This document shows positions 37,682 to 46,330 of a stretch of DNA of 64,000 nt, piece by piece. The position numbers were made by a program, and so were the translations under genes. The DNA lies in assembly GCF_022662375.1 (NCBI RefSeq), contig NZ_JAKNQL010000005.1:62001-126000 (forward strand). Direction: 5' to 3'. This stretch comes from Pseudomonas sp. CROZ-RG-20F-R04-15. GTDB taxonomy: Bacteria; Pseudomonadota; Gammaproteobacteria; Pseudomonadales; Pseudomonadaceae. The notes below the pieces were generated by a model. It searched no databases. It was not told the DNA's origin and was given only the letters and a program-made list of their open reading frames with translations. Position 1 is the first letter of the stretch; the number at the start of each line of letters is the position of its first letter.

Positions 37682-37910
37682 CCAGACTTACCTTGACTCG
37701 CTGAGGAGCGGCGAGACGTTCGGTGACTACGGCGATGAGGGCTTCATCTTCCTCGCTGATTAATGCCGCTTTGAAGGGCAGCTTGCCCCGCTCGACGACG
37801 TATTGAAGTGTCTGGCGCAGAAGCTCTGACGGAGTTACGCCGAGCTTTTCCAGCTCGGCGAAGGAGCGCTGTTTCAGCTCATCGTCGATGCGAATATTGA
37901 TGGAGGCCAT
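37671..37910 (-). CDS. RelB/DinJ-family antitoxin
   Basis: The 79-residue protein starts MASINIRIDDELKQRSFAELEKLGVTPSELLRQTLQYVVERGKLPF. This is a ribbon-helix-helix DNA-binding start followed by the toxin-binding tail. It is the first gene of the pair and should repress its own promoter at the palindrome 37923-37942. The longer reading from 37970 crosses that operator. Confidence 0.9.
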   Translation of the reverse strand: MASINIRIDDELKQRSFAELEKLGVTPSELLRQTLQYVVERGKLPFKAALISEEDEALIAVVTERLAAPQRVKVSLDDL

Positions 37911-37922
37911 GATGGGGTACCT

Positions 37923-37942
37923 GTAATGACGTTTGTCGTTAC
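37923..37942. promoter_or_regulatory. operator-like palindrome upstream of the relBE pair
   Basis: GTAATGAC and GTCGTTAC are inverted with 7 of 8 bases matching around GTTT, 13-32 bases upstream of the antitoxin start. This is the expected place for ribbon-helix-helix autorepression. Confidence 0.65.
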
Positions 37943-38015
37943 GGTAGCAAGAAGCTTTCACATCCGACAAGCGCGAATTTACGTTTCTGACGGTATGTTA
38001 GGTTTCTTTCAGACA

Positions 38016-38041
38016 TTAAAAAGCCGGCTTGTGGCCGGCTT
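38016..38041 (-). terminator. Rho-independent terminator, minus strand
   Basis: AAGCCGGC and GCCGGCTT pair across 5 bases, and the minus-strand product continues with a T-run. It would end transcripts from the S24 repressor gene after a 3' tail of about 310 bases. The 443-base gap 37911-38353 otherwise holds the relBE operator and one REP. I see no supportable gene in 38045-38290. Confidence 0.7.
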
Positions 38042-38290
38042 CTCGGGGACTGGCTTGGCCTATTTTTGGTAAGCCTTGCCAGCCTTCAAAACGTACATCC
38101 GGATCTGCGTCCGGCTGTGGGACTTGGTCAGACGTTGGTCTGCCGCGTCGGGCGCTGTCTGAGCCGCGCGGGGCGGGTCGATGCGCAAATGTGGGGCGCA
38201 GGATACTGAGTTTTGCTGTGGATTCCCAGTCTGGAGTGCGGTTTAGAGCGACTTCTACGCCAGAAATCCGGGATTTGTACCGATTGTCCG

Positions 38291-38323
38291 GGCCTCTTCG
38301 CGAGCAGGCTCGCTTCCACAGGG
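38291..38323. repeat. single REP sequence
   Basis: One REP core, with CGCTTCCACA in place of CGCTCCCACA, lies downstream of the S24 repressor gene without a partner within 200 bases. It may be a decayed REPIN. Confidence 0.75.
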
Positions 38324-38353
38324 TTCTGTGCAGGGTCGACAATCCGCATCAAA

Positions 38354-39100
38354 TCAGAGAAACGGCACCACCGGCCGCCGCTTGCTTACCGTCGACCACC
38401 AGAATACCCAGCCCAATATATGAATCCGTTGCTCCTCGATCTGCGCCGGGCGGAATACTTCGTCCGGGTATTCGGCGCTGTTGTGGCTGCGCAGGCGCAG
38501 GCCGTTGCCGGGCATGCGGTGCAGGTATTTGATGCGCAGCATGCCGTCGTGTTCGATGGCGTAGATTTCGCCGTCCACCACTTGGGTCAGGCCACGGTCG
38601 ATGGCGACGACGGAGCCGTCTTCGATGCGTTCGGCCATGCTGTTGCCGATCATGTGTGCGCAGATGGCGTTGGTGGGGCGGATTTCCAGTTGATCAACCT
38701 GTGCCCGCAACAGGCGGATGGAGAGTTCCGGGTCCTGGATGACGTGGGTTTTGTCGGAGCCGTTGGACAGTGGCGTTTCTTTGAAGAACGCCAGTTCGAT
38801 GTCGTTGGGGTGGATGAATCGATAGGCGCCCTGAGGGTCCTGGGCATCAAAGCTGTCGCCGTTGCTGGCAGGCGGAGTCAGGCTTGGCAGCTCTTTAATG
38901 CCCTCACCGGTTTTCAGCCATTCGCTGTTGACGGACAGCAGGCGTGAGACTTCTTCCATGCGATACGCCGGGACGCCCCGGGTGTACCAGTTGTGGACAT
39001 TTTGGGCTTCCGTGCCCCAGAACTTTGCGAAACCCGTTGTGGAGATGTTCGCTGCTTCCAGGAGTGCCTTGAATCTTGGACCGCTAGTGTTCTTTCTCAT
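38354..39100 (-). CDS. phage-type repressor with S24 (LexA-like) peptidase domain
   Basis: The 248-residue protein starts MRKNTSGPRFKALLEAANISTTGFAKFWGTEAQNVHNWYTRGVPA, an XRE-like helix-turn-helix in which NVHNWYTRGVP is the recognition helix. The C-terminal S24 domain has the catalytic serine in MIGNSMAERIEDGSVVAID and the lysine in YAIEHDGMLRIKYL. Such proteins (PrtR/CI-like) repress prophage or bacteriocin genes until RecA triggers self-cleavage. I see no clear Ala-Gly cleavage pair before the S24 domain. No phage or bacteriocin genes lie nearby, so its targets are elsewhere or lost. A TTG-led reading from 39301 runs across the ppa terminator and is rejected. Confidence 0.88.
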   Translation of the reverse strand: MRKNTSGPRFKALLEAANISTTGFAKFWGTEAQNVHNWYTRGVPAYRMEEVSRLLSVNSEWLKTGEGIKELPSLTPPASNGDSFDAQDPQGAYRFIHPNDIELAFFKETPLSNGSDKTHVIQDPELSIRLLRAQVDQLEIRPTNAICAHMIGNSMAERIEDGSVVAIDRGLTQVVDGEIYAIEHDGMLRIKYLHRMPGNGLRLRSHNSAEYPDEVFRPAQIEEQRIHILGWVFWWSTVSKRRPVVPFL

Positions 39101-39268
39101 AAACACGGAGTCTACGGCCGTGCCAGAGCGGTTTGAATAAACTGGACGTTCAAAAACGGGCTGAATTTTGCGACGGGATGTAAGACGCTCTTGTGGGAAA
39201 TTACACAGGCTAAAACTTTTCTGTAGTCCGCAATAAACACTCTGTTTAAGACAGCTTTTCCCGAGCAC

Positions 39269-39291
39269 AAAAAACCCCGGATCAACCGGGG
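39269..39291 (-). terminator. ppa transcription terminator
   Basis: CCCCGG-ATCAA-CCGGGG forms a 6-bp stem. On the minus strand it is followed by a run of T. It lies about 30 bases past the ppa stop. Confidence 0.9.
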
Positions 39292-39323
39292 TTTTCTTCA
39301 AGCATCACGCGTAGCGCAGTTGC

Positions 39324-39851
39324 TTAGCCTTTGTAGGCGGCAACCGACTTGGTGATCGCTTCGCGGGCGGCGTCTGCACCGGCCCAGCCTTCGATCTTGA
39401 CCCATTTGCCTTTTTCGAGATCTTTGTAGTTCGCGAAGAAGTGCTCGATCTGCTGGATCAGCAGTGGCGGCAGGTCGGTGTATTCCTTCACATCGACGTA
39501 CAGCTGGGACAGCTTGTCGTGTGGTACTGCGATGACTTTGGCATCGCCGCCGCCGTCGTCGGTCATGTTCAGGATGCCGACTGGACGCGCGCGGATTACC
39601 GAACCTGGGGCAACCGGGTAAGGGGTCACAACCAGTACGTCGAGGGGATCACCGTCGTCAGCCAGGGTGTTCGGGATGTAACCGTAGTTGGCCGGGTAGA
39701 ACATTGGGGTGGCCATGAAACGGTCAACGAACAGGCAATCGCTGTCTTTGTCGATTTCGTATTTGATCGGCGCGTGGTTGGCCGGGATCTCGATCGCGAC
39801 GTAGATGTCGTTCGGCAGGTCTTTGCCAGCCGGAATCTTGCTGTAGCTCAT
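39324..39851 (-). CDS. ppa: inorganic pyrophosphatase
   Basis: The 175-residue protein starts [46 protein letters not shown]. It has the family I signature [10 protein letters not shown], with metal-binding aspartates and more acidic ligands in [13 protein letters not shown]. It splits pyrophosphate released in biosynthesis and is essential in most bacteria. The ORF extends to 39923, but that part lacks family similarity. A perfect terminator follows at 39269-39291. Confidence 0.97.
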   Translation of the reverse strand: MSYSKIPAGKDLPNDIYVAIEIPANHAPIKYEIDKDSDCLFVDRFMATPMFYPANYGYIPNTLADDGDPLDVLVVTPYPVAPGSVIRARPVGILNMTDDGGGDAKVIAVPHDKLSQLYVDVKEYTDLPPLLIQQIEHFFANYKDLEKGKWVKIEGWAGADAAREAITKSVAAYKG

Positions 39852-39963
39852 TGGGCGTTGCCCCCGTAGTTGACCAAAAACACTTGGCCGGATTGACCAA
39901 AAAGTGGCGGCGATTATAGGCATATTCTGCCGTCGACGCCATGTACCGAAAGTCGTGCAGCGC

Positions 39964-40776
39964 TTAGTCGTGCGCCTGATAGACCGGGTCTGTGGCCTGA
40001 AGTTGCCGCAACCGGCTCAACGGGTCCTGACGGTAGAAAAGCTGCAACTGCGCATAGACCTGTGGATATGCCTCGTGCAGCAGATCCGGGGCGCTGAAGA
40101 AGTACTCGCTGGTGACCGCAAAGAACTCGGCCGGGTTCTCGGCGGCGTAGGGATCAATGGCGGTTTCTGCGTCCGGGTCATGGTCGAGTTGGCGATTGAG
40201 GTCGTCGTAGGCCTTTTGCATCACTTCGGCCCAGTCGCTGACACGCATGTCGGCATGCAGCGGTGGCAGACCGTTGGCGTCACCGTTGAGCATGTCGAGC
40301 TTATGCGCCAGTTCGTGAATGACCAGGTTGTAACCTTCCCAGCCACCACTGGCCATGACTCCGGGCCAGGCGAGGATGATCGGTCCCTGTTGCCAGGCTT
40401 CGCCGCTGTGTTCGCCGTCCCACTCGTGCTCGACACCGCTGGCGTCGCGATGACGTTGCGGGCTGAGGAAGTCGTCCGGGTAGAGGACGATTTCATGAAA
40501 ACCCTGATACCAGTTCAGATCGCCGAGATTGAGCAGCGGTAGCTGCGCCTGGGCGGCGAGCAACAGGCGTTGTTCCTGATGCAATTCGACGCCGGGCAGG
40601 GCGCTCAGGTGTTTGTCTTCGAGGAACAGTACGCAGGCTTCGCGCAGCCACTGGTCTTCAGCAGCGCTGATGCCGTCGAGAAAACTCAGGTGATGGCGCA
40701 CCCGTTGCCACATGTCGTCGGCAATCGGGTGCTTCGCCAGAATGCGCCGGCGTCGCCAGGCGCTCAGCGACCACAT
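39964..40776 (-). CDS. mtfA: zinc peptidase MtfA (M90)
   Basis: The 270-residue protein shows the MtfA pattern: [74 protein letters not shown] with zinc motif HELAH, and [22 protein letters not shown] with the third zinc-ligand region. MtfA in E. coli is an aminopeptidase that binds the Mlc glucose repressor. Whether Mlc exists here is not known. It is cytosolic. Five bases separate it from the upstream DedA gene, so the two are cotranscribed. Confidence 0.92.
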   Translation of the reverse strand: MWSLSAWRRRRILAKHPIADDMWQRVRHHLSFLDGISAAEDQWLREACVLFLEDKHLSALPGVELHQEQRLLLAAQAQLPLLNLGDLNWYQGFHEIVLYPDDFLSPQRHRDASGVEHEWDGEHSGEAWQQGPIILAWPGVMASGGWEGYNLVIHELAHKLDMLNGDANGLPPLHADMRVSDWAEVMQKAYDDLNRQLDHDPDAETAIDPYAAENPAEFFAVTSEYFFSAPDLLHEAYPQVYAQLQLFYRQDPLSRLRQLQATDPVYQAHD

Positions 40777-40780
40777 CTGT

Positions 40781-41431
40781 TTATTGCGATTGCGCTTTGG
40801 TGCCGCCGAAGCGGCTGCGAACCACGCCGATAATCATCGGTACCAGCGACAGCAGAATGATGCCGACGACCAGCAACGACAGGTTTTTCTTGATGAACGG
40901 CACGTTGCCGAAGAAGTAGCCCAATGTCACCAGCCCCCCAACCCACAACACCGTACCGAACACGCTGAAACCGAAAAAGCGCGGGTAGGGCATCTTCGCT
41001 ACACCAGCGACGAAGGGTGCAAAGGTGCGGATGATCGGCAGAAAGCGCGCCAGGGTCACGGTTTTGCCACCGTGCTTGTCGTAGAAGTCGTGAGTCTGTT
41101 GCAGATAATCGCGACGGAAGATTTTCGAGTTCGGGTTGCTGAACAGCTTCTCGCCGGCCGTTCGTCCGATCACGTAGTTGGTGCTGTCGCCCAGTATGGC
41201 CGCGAGCATCAGCAGTCCGCCCAGCAGCACCGGATCCATGCCGCCGCCCGCAGCAACGGCACCGGCAATGAACAGCAGCGAATCACCCGGCAGGAACGGC
41301 ATCACCACCAGTCCGGTTTCACAGAAGATCACCAGAAACAGGATGGCGTAGATCCATGGCCCATAGTTGTTCACCAGCAAATCGAGGTACACATCGAGAT
41401 GCAGGATAAGGTCGAGCGGGTTGAAATCCAT
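40781..41431 (-). CDS. DedA-family inner-membrane protein
   Basis: The 216-residue protein has the DedA/VTT pattern: LGLVVMPFLPGDSLLFIAGAVA, GDSTNYVIGRTAGEKLF, FYDKHGGKTVTLARFLPIIRTFAPFVAGVAKMPYPRFFGFSVFGTVLWVGGLVTLGYFFG and several membrane spans. DedA proteins are linked to undecaprenyl phosphate flipping and membrane potential. The FLPGD, GR and RFLPIIRTFAPFVAG motifs are intact. Confidence 0.92.
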   Translation of the reverse strand: MDFNPLDLILHLDVYLDLLVNNYGPWIYAILFLVIFCETGLVVMPFLPGDSLLFIAGAVAAGGGMDPVLLGGLLMLAAILGDSTNYVIGRTAGEKLFSNPNSKIFRRDYLQQTHDFYDKHGGKTVTLARFLPIIRTFAPFVAGVAKMPYPRFFGFSVFGTVLWVGGLVTLGYFFGNVPFIKKNLSLLVVGIILLSLVPMIIGVVRSRFGGTKAQSQ

Positions 41432-41661
41432 GGGGGCACCTGTATGGCGGCCCGACTCGGCAGGCCTGTGCGGATGATTCGGGTGTAAGCCTACAGCGAG
41501 GTGTAGTTTTTCTTACAAGCCGGAAAGCTCGGGATTATACGGTCTGAAAGATGAAAAGCGCGTTGCTTTTGTAGCGAGGGATGTCGGGGTGTGAACAATT
41601 GTCAGGATGCAGCCAGCGTGCCTGAGGGAGCGGGCTCCCTCATCACACGGTGCTTACGCGA

Positions 41662-42123
41662 TCAGAGCTCGTCGCTGATCGGCAGCACGTAGTTCTTGAA
41701 CTCGGTGTCTTCCTTGAACCCGATGGATTCGTAGGTCTTCTGTGCCACTTCATTGTTGCTGCTGGTGGACACGCGCATGCGCACGGCCTGGGTTTCCTTG
41801 GCCATTTTCTTCGCGGTACGGATAAGGTTGTCGGCGACCAGTTGGCGGCGCGCATCTTCGGCGACATAGATGTCGTTGAGGATCCACACGCGTTTGAGCG
41901 ACAACGATGAAAAGCTCGGATAGAGCTGGCAGAAACCCATCAGCTTCTTGTCGTCATCATCGGCCAGGGCCAGGTAGATCACCGATTCCTTGCGACGCAG
42001 ACGCTTTTCAAGAAAGGCGCGGGAGGAATCCGGGTAAGGCAGGGAACCGTAGAACTCGCGATACTTGACGAACAACGGGGTCAACAAATCCAGATGTTCG
42101 AGGGTCGCTTGAATAATCCGCAT
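41662..42123 (-). CDS. GNAT-family N-acetyltransferase
   Basis: The 153-residue protein has the GNAT fold: IYLALADDDDKKLMGFCQLYPSFSSLSLKRVWILNDIYVAEDARRQLVADNLIRTAKKMAKETQAVRMRVSTSSNNEVAQKTYESIGFKED. Here VAEDARRQLVADNLI is the acetyl-CoA pyrophosphate-binding loop, slightly off Q/RxxGxG/A. The substrate is unknown. It sits directly downstream of eutC, as in P. aeruginosa, but has its own 115-base gap. A GC-rich hairpin at about 41622-41641 lies just after its stop. Confidence 0.87.
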   Translation of the reverse strand: MRIIQATLEHLDLLTPLFVKYREFYGSLPYPDSSRAFLEKRLRRKESVIYLALADDDDKKLMGFCQLYPSFSSLSLKRVWILNDIYVAEDARRQLVADNLIRTAKKMAKETQAVRMRVSTSSNNEVAQKTYESIGFKEDTEFKNYVLPISDEL

Positions 42124-42238
42124 GATAGGTCTCGTCTTCAAGTGGCTGTCTTCAACTGCTCTGACGGCGATGGGAAACCCGTGCGGCCGTGCATCGATCC
42201 TGCCTGAAACCGACGCAGAAACGCAATGCGGAAACGGT

Positions 42239-43072
42239 TCAGGTTGTGGGCGGATCGAGTAGGAAATTACCTTTCATGTCTACACCGGCGTCCGATTCCA
42301 GCGTCTGAACCTGTGCTTCGTCCTTCAGGTTGACCCCTGACAGCTGCCGCCGACAGGCTTCGCGCATCAAATAGAGCAAGCGATGCGCCGCCATGCCGTA
42401 GCTCAAACCTTCGAGTCGTACATTGGAGATGCAATTGCGGTAGGCATCGGTCAGTCCGACCTTTGGATTGTAGGTGAAATATAAACCGAGGCTGTCCGGC
42501 GAGCTGAGGCCCGGGCGTTCGCCGATCAGCATCACCAGCATTTTTGCGCCAAGCAGTTGACCGATTTCATCACCGACCGCGACGCGCCCCTGTTCCACCA
42601 GAATGATCGGTGCAACAGACCAGCCGTCGTCACTCATCTGTTCTTCCAGGCGGTTGAGAAACGGTAACGTATGCCGGTGCACCGCCAGCGCCGACAGCCC
42701 ATCGGCCACAACAATTGCCAGATCGACACCGCCGGGATGCGCCGCTGCGTATTCGCGCAAGGCCTGCGCCGCTTCATCGCTGAGCTTGCGGCCCAGATCC
42801 GGGCGTTGCAGATAGCTGTTTCGATCCACGGCGGCGCTGTGCAGCAACAGGCTTTCGCGCCCGCGCTCACTCAGTTGCGCGCTGAGCCCGGCATGATCGA
42901 ATGGCAGGTGCACGGCATCGCGCGCCTGCGCGTGGGCAAACTGGAAATCCAGTTGCGCGTTGGTCGGCAGGCTGGTGCCAGTGCGGCCGAGGGCAATCCG
43001 CGCAGGGGTCAGGCGACGCAGTTCCAGCCAAGGATTCTGTGGGTCTACAGGCGGTTTTTCCATGCGACTCAT
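42239..43072 (-). CDS. eutC: ethanolamine ammonia-lyase, small subunit
   Basis: The 277-residue protein shows the EutC pattern: [133 protein letters not shown]. It completes the adenosylcobalamin-binding active site with EutB. It overlaps the eutB end by 4 bases (ATGA). Confidence 0.96.
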   Translation of the reverse strand: MSRMEKPPVDPQNPWLELRRLTPARIALGRTGTSLPTNAQLDFQFAHAQARDAVHLPFDHAGLSAQLSERGRESLLLHSAAVDRNSYLQRPDLGRKLSDEAAQALREYAAAHPGGVDLAIVVADGLSALAVHRHTLPFLNRLEEQMSDDGWSVAPIILVEQGRVAVGDEIGQLLGAKMLVMLIGERPGLSSPDSLGLYFTYNPKVGLTDAYRNCISNVRLEGLSYGMAAHRLLYLMREACRRQLSGVNLKDEAQVQTLESDAGVDMKGNFLLDPPTT

Positions 43073-44463
43073 CCCAGTTGCGCCAGCGCCTGGCGGAAGG
43101 CCGGCGGCAAGTTGTTACCGAAGCGAACCTTGCCGTCCGCTTGCGTGAAGATGCCCATGTTCGCCAGCCATTGCTCGAACTCCGGCGCCGGTTTCAGGCC
43201 CAGGGTCTGGCGGGCGTAGAGCGCGTCGTGGAACGACGTGGTCTGGTAATTGAGCATGATGTCGTCGGAGCCGGGGATGCCCATGATGAAGTTGATCCCG
43301 GCGACACCCAGCAAGGTCAGCAGGGTGTCCATGTCGTCCTGATCGGCTTCTGCGTGGTTGGTGTAGCAGATGTCGCAGCCCATCGGCACGCCGAGCAATT
43401 TGCCGCAGAAATGATCTTCGAGGCCGGCGCGGATGATCTGTTTGCCGTTGTAGAGGTATTCCGGGCCGATAAATCCTACGACGGTGTTCACCAGAAACGG
43501 CTTGAAATGTCGCGCCACGGCGTAGGCCCGGGTCTCGCAGGTCTGTTGGTCGACGCCATGGTGGGCGTTGGCCGACAGGGCGCTGCCCTGACCGGTTTCG
43601 AAATACATCAGGTTCTGTCCGAGCGTGCCGCGATTCAGGCTCAGGCCGGCGTCATAACCTTCCTGCAATACGTTCAGGTTGATGCCGAAACTGGCGTTAG
43701 CCGCTTCGGTACCGGCGATCGACTGGAACACCAGGTCCAGCGGCACGCCACGGTTGATCGCCTCGATGGAGGTGGTGACGTGGGTCAGCACGCAGGCCTG
43801 AGTCGGGATGTCGTAGCGCTGGATGATCGCGTCGAGCATATCCAGCATCGCGCAGATCGAGGCGATGCTGTCGGTGGCCGGGTTGATGCCGATCATCGCG
43901 TCGCCATTGCCGTAGAGCAGGCCGTCGAGAATGCTCGCGGCGATGCCGGATGGCTCGTCGGTCGGATGATTGGGTTGCAGGCGGGTCGAAAGACGCCCGC
44001 GCAGGCCAAGGGTGCCGCGAAACTGCGTCACCACGCGGATCTTCTGCGCCACCAGCACCAGATCCTGCACGCGCATGATCTTCGACACAGCGGCGACCAT
44101 TTCCGGGGTCAGCCCGGGGGCGAGGTTGCGCAGGCTGGTTTCATCGGCGGCGTCGCTGAGCAGCCAGTCACGGAAACCACCGACGGTGAGGTGGCTGACG
44201 ACGGCGAAGGCCTGTTTATCGTGGGTGTCGATGATCAGTCGGGTGACTTCATCGGACTCGTAGGGAATCAGCGCTTCCTGCAGGAAATGCGTGAGCGGAA
44301 TGTCGGCCAGCGCCATTTGCGCAGCCACGCGCTCGCCGTCATTGAGCGCGGCGACGCCGGCGAGGAAATCCCCGGAGCGCGCCGGGCTGGCCTTGGCCAT
44401 GACGTCCTTGAGGCTGTCGAAGCGATAGGTCTGGGCGCCGACGGAATGGGCGAATGCGGCCAT
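43069..44463 (-). CDS. eutB: ethanolamine ammonia-lyase, large subunit
   Basis: The 464-residue protein starts [36 protein letters not shown]. It contains segments characteristic of EutB ([93 protein letters not shown]). With EutC it converts ethanolamine to acetaldehyde and ammonia using adenosylcobalamin. The other eut genes for a microcompartment are absent, which is usual in Pseudomonas. A REPIN separates it from eat. Confidence 0.97.
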   Translation of the reverse strand: MAAFAHSVGAQTYRFDSLKDVMAKASPARSGDFLAGVAALNDGERVAAQMALADIPLTHFLQEALIPYESDEVTRLIIDTHDKQAFAVVSHLTVGGFRDWLLSDAADETSLRNLAPGLTPEMVAAVSKIMRVQDLVLVAQKIRVVTQFRGTLGLRGRLSTRLQPNHPTDEPSGIAASILDGLLYGNGDAMIGINPATDSIASICAMLDMLDAIIQRYDIPTQACVLTHVTTSIEAINRGVPLDLVFQSIAGTEAANASFGINLNVLQEGYDAGLSLNRGTLGQNLMYFETGQGSALSANAHHGVDQQTCETRAYAVARHFKPFLVNTVVGFIGPEYLYNGKQIIRAGLEDHFCGKLLGVPMGCDICYTNHAEADQDDMDTLLTLLGVAGINFIMGIPGSDDIMLNYQTTSFHDALYARQTLGLKPAPEFEQWLANMGIFTQADGKVRFGNNLPPAFRQALAQLG

Positions 44464-44501
44464 GGGGCGGTGTCCTCCTGATTCTGTGGATAACTCAGTT
44501 C

Positions 44502-44595
44502 CCTGTGGGAGCGAGCCTGCTCGCGAATGCGGACCGACATTCAAAACAGTTGTCGACTGATACTCCGCTTTCGCGAGCAGGCTCGCTCCCACATT
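44502..44595. repeat. REPIN (REP pair) between eat and eutB
   Basis: REPs at 44502-44531 and 44566-44595 are inverted around a short spacer in the 190-base eat-eutB gap. A transcript running from eat to eutBC would carry this hairpin. Confidence 0.88.
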
Positions 44596-44653
44596 GGATC
44601 TTCATGCACTTCTATATAGCGGGCACCTGGCGAAAGGCCCGGTGCCGGTGCAA

Positions 44654-46024
44654 CTAGATACCTTCGAGCATAGCGTCTGCCGGCGCATCGGCGCGTTGCT
44701 TGGCGGTCAGCTGGAAATACAGGTAACCGGCGGCCATGAATCCGAGGAACACACAGCCGATCAGCGTGTTGAACCACGCCATTGCCACCAGACACACCAC
44801 TGCCAGAAACAGCGCAATCGCCGGCACCACTGGATAGCCCGGGGCGCGGAAGGTGCGTTCCAGGTTTGGCTCGGTTTTGCGCAATTTGAACAGGCTGAGC
44901 ATGCTGATGATGTACATCACGATCGCGCCGAACACCGACATGGTGATCATCGCCGCCGTCAGGGTCATGCCTTGCAGATTGACCAGACCATCGCTGTAAA
45001 TTGCCGCGATGCCGATCACGCCACCGGCCAGAATCGCCCGATGCGGCGTCTGGAAGCGCGACAGCTTGGCCAGCCCTTTAGGCAGATAGCCGGCGCGGGC
45101 GAGGGCGAAGAACTGTCGCGAGTAGCCAAGAATGATCCCATGGAAACTCGCCACCAGCCCGAACAGACCGATCCACACCAGCATGTGCATCCACGAGGAA
45201 TTGTTGCCGACCACGGCTTTCATCGCTTGTGGCAGCGGGTCGTTGATGTTCGACAGCTGGCGCCAGTCGCCGACGCCGCCAGCCATGACCATTACGCCGA
45301 TCGCCAGAAATACCAAGGTCAGAATGCCGCTGACATAGGCCTTGGGAATCGTGCGTTTCGGGTCTTTGGCTTCTTCAGCCGCCATGGCCGCACCTTCGAT
45401 GGCGAGGAAGAACCAGATCGCAAACGGTATCGCCGCGAAGATTCCCGGAATCGAGCTCAAGGTGAATTCGTTGGCGCCCGACCAGCCATTGAGCACGAAA
45501 TTGCTGAAGCTGAAGCCCGGCGCAACCACGCCCATGAACACCAGCAGCTCAGCGACGGCGAGCACGGTGACCACCAGTTCGAAAGTCGCGGCGATGCTGA
45601 CACCAAGGATGTTCAGGGTCATGAACACGAAATACGCGCCGACGGCGGCGATCTTCGGATCAAGTTCCGGATATTGCACATTCAGGTAAGCGCCGATGGC
45701 CATGGCAATCGCCGGTGGCGCGAAGACGAATTCGATCAGCGTGGCGATGCCTGCGATCAATCCGCCTTTTTCGCCGAACGCCCGACGGCTGTAGGCAAAC
45801 GGCCCGCCGGCGTGGGGGATGGCGGTGGTCAATTCGGTGAAACTGAAGATGAAGCAGGTGTACATGGTCGCGACCATCAGCGCCGTGACCAGAAATCCGA
45901 GGGTGCCTGCGGTGCCCCAGCCGTAACTCCAGCCGAAGTATTCGCCGGAAATCACCAGGCCGACGGCAATGCCCCACAGATGCAGGGTGCCGAGTGTGGG
46001 TTTGAGCTGTGTGGTGGAAGTCAT
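44654..46024 (-). CDS. eat: ethanolamine permease
   Basis: The 456-residue protein starts MTSTTQLKPTLGTLHLWGIAVGLVISGEYFGWSYGW at 46024. It has about twelve membrane segments of the APC superfamily, including AIPHAGGPFAYSRRAFGEKGGLIAGIATLIEFVFAPPAIAMAIGAYL. Wording and genomic position match Eat, the ethanolamine importer of P. aeruginosa and relatives. It feeds EutBC. A near-consensus sigma-54 promoter lies at 46138-46153. Confidence 0.94.
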   Translation of the reverse strand: MTSTTQLKPTLGTLHLWGIAVGLVISGEYFGWSYGWGTAGTLGFLVTALMVATMYTCFIFSFTELTTAIPHAGGPFAYSRRAFGEKGGLIAGIATLIEFVFAPPAIAMAIGAYLNVQYPELDPKIAAVGAYFVFMTLNILGVSIAATFELVVTVLAVAELLVFMGVVAPGFSFSNFVLNGWSGANEFTLSSIPGIFAAIPFAIWFFLAIEGAAMAAEEAKDPKRTIPKAYVSGILTLVFLAIGVMVMAGGVGDWRQLSNINDPLPQAMKAVVGNNSSWMHMLVWIGLFGLVASFHGIILGYSRQFFALARAGYLPKGLAKLSRFQTPHRAILAGGVIGIAAIYSDGLVNLQGMTLTAAMITMSVFGAIVMYIISMLSLFKLRKTEPNLERTFRAPGYPVVPAIALFLAVVCLVAMAWFNTLIGCVFLGFMAAGYLYFQLTAKQRADAPADAMLEGI

Positions 46025-46137
46025 AAGTCCTCTCTGTTTTTTATTGTTTGATCTGTTGGACTTTCGGGTGGCGCGGTTGGGTGGATGGATGCTGTTCACG
46101 CAGCGGCAGTTTCAGTGCAAAACCTGAATGACGGGTA

Positions 46138-46153
46138 CGCAAGGGCCGTGCCA
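46138..46153 (-). promoter_or_regulatory. sigma-54 promoter upstream of eat
   Basis: On the minus strand TGGCACGGCCCTTGCG fits the RpoN -24/-12 consensus TGGCACG-N4-TTGC(A/T) at every fixed position except the last. The predicted start is near 46127, giving an eat leader of about 100 bases. It lies in the 306-base gap 46025-46330, which also holds a REPIN. Confidence 0.8.
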
Positions 46154-46187
46154 GAGCGGCCAGGCCTTGTGTGTTGTGTCATTAAGG

Positions 46188-46290
46188 ACGCCTTCGCGAG
46201 CAGGCTCGCTCCCACAGTGGATTTGTGGCGGGCCTGTGTATGTGGTGCGACACAACTCCCTTGTGGGAGCGAGCCTGCTCGCGAAAACGG
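46188..46290. repeat. REPIN (REP pair) between exaC and eat
   Basis: REPs at 46188-46220 and 46257-46290 are inverted. They lie between the exaC stop and the sigma-54 promoter of eat, so they could also act as the 3' boundary of the exaC transcript. Confidence 0.88.
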
Positions 46291-46330
46291 TTGAACGGGC
46301 GACTCAGAAATTTCAGAGTCGCCCCGGTTT

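Noticed and set aside
38016..38342. A 108-residue minus-strand frame in the gap before the S24 gene
   Set aside because: Its translation is mostly REP and terminator sequence and has no coding character.
37971..38353. Possible phage remnant beside the S24 repressor
   Set aside because: No integrase, structural gene or attachment-site repeat is visible.
44620..44650. GC-rich hairpin downstream of eat as a terminator
   Set aside because: The stem is imperfect and there is no T-run on the minus strand, so it was not listed.
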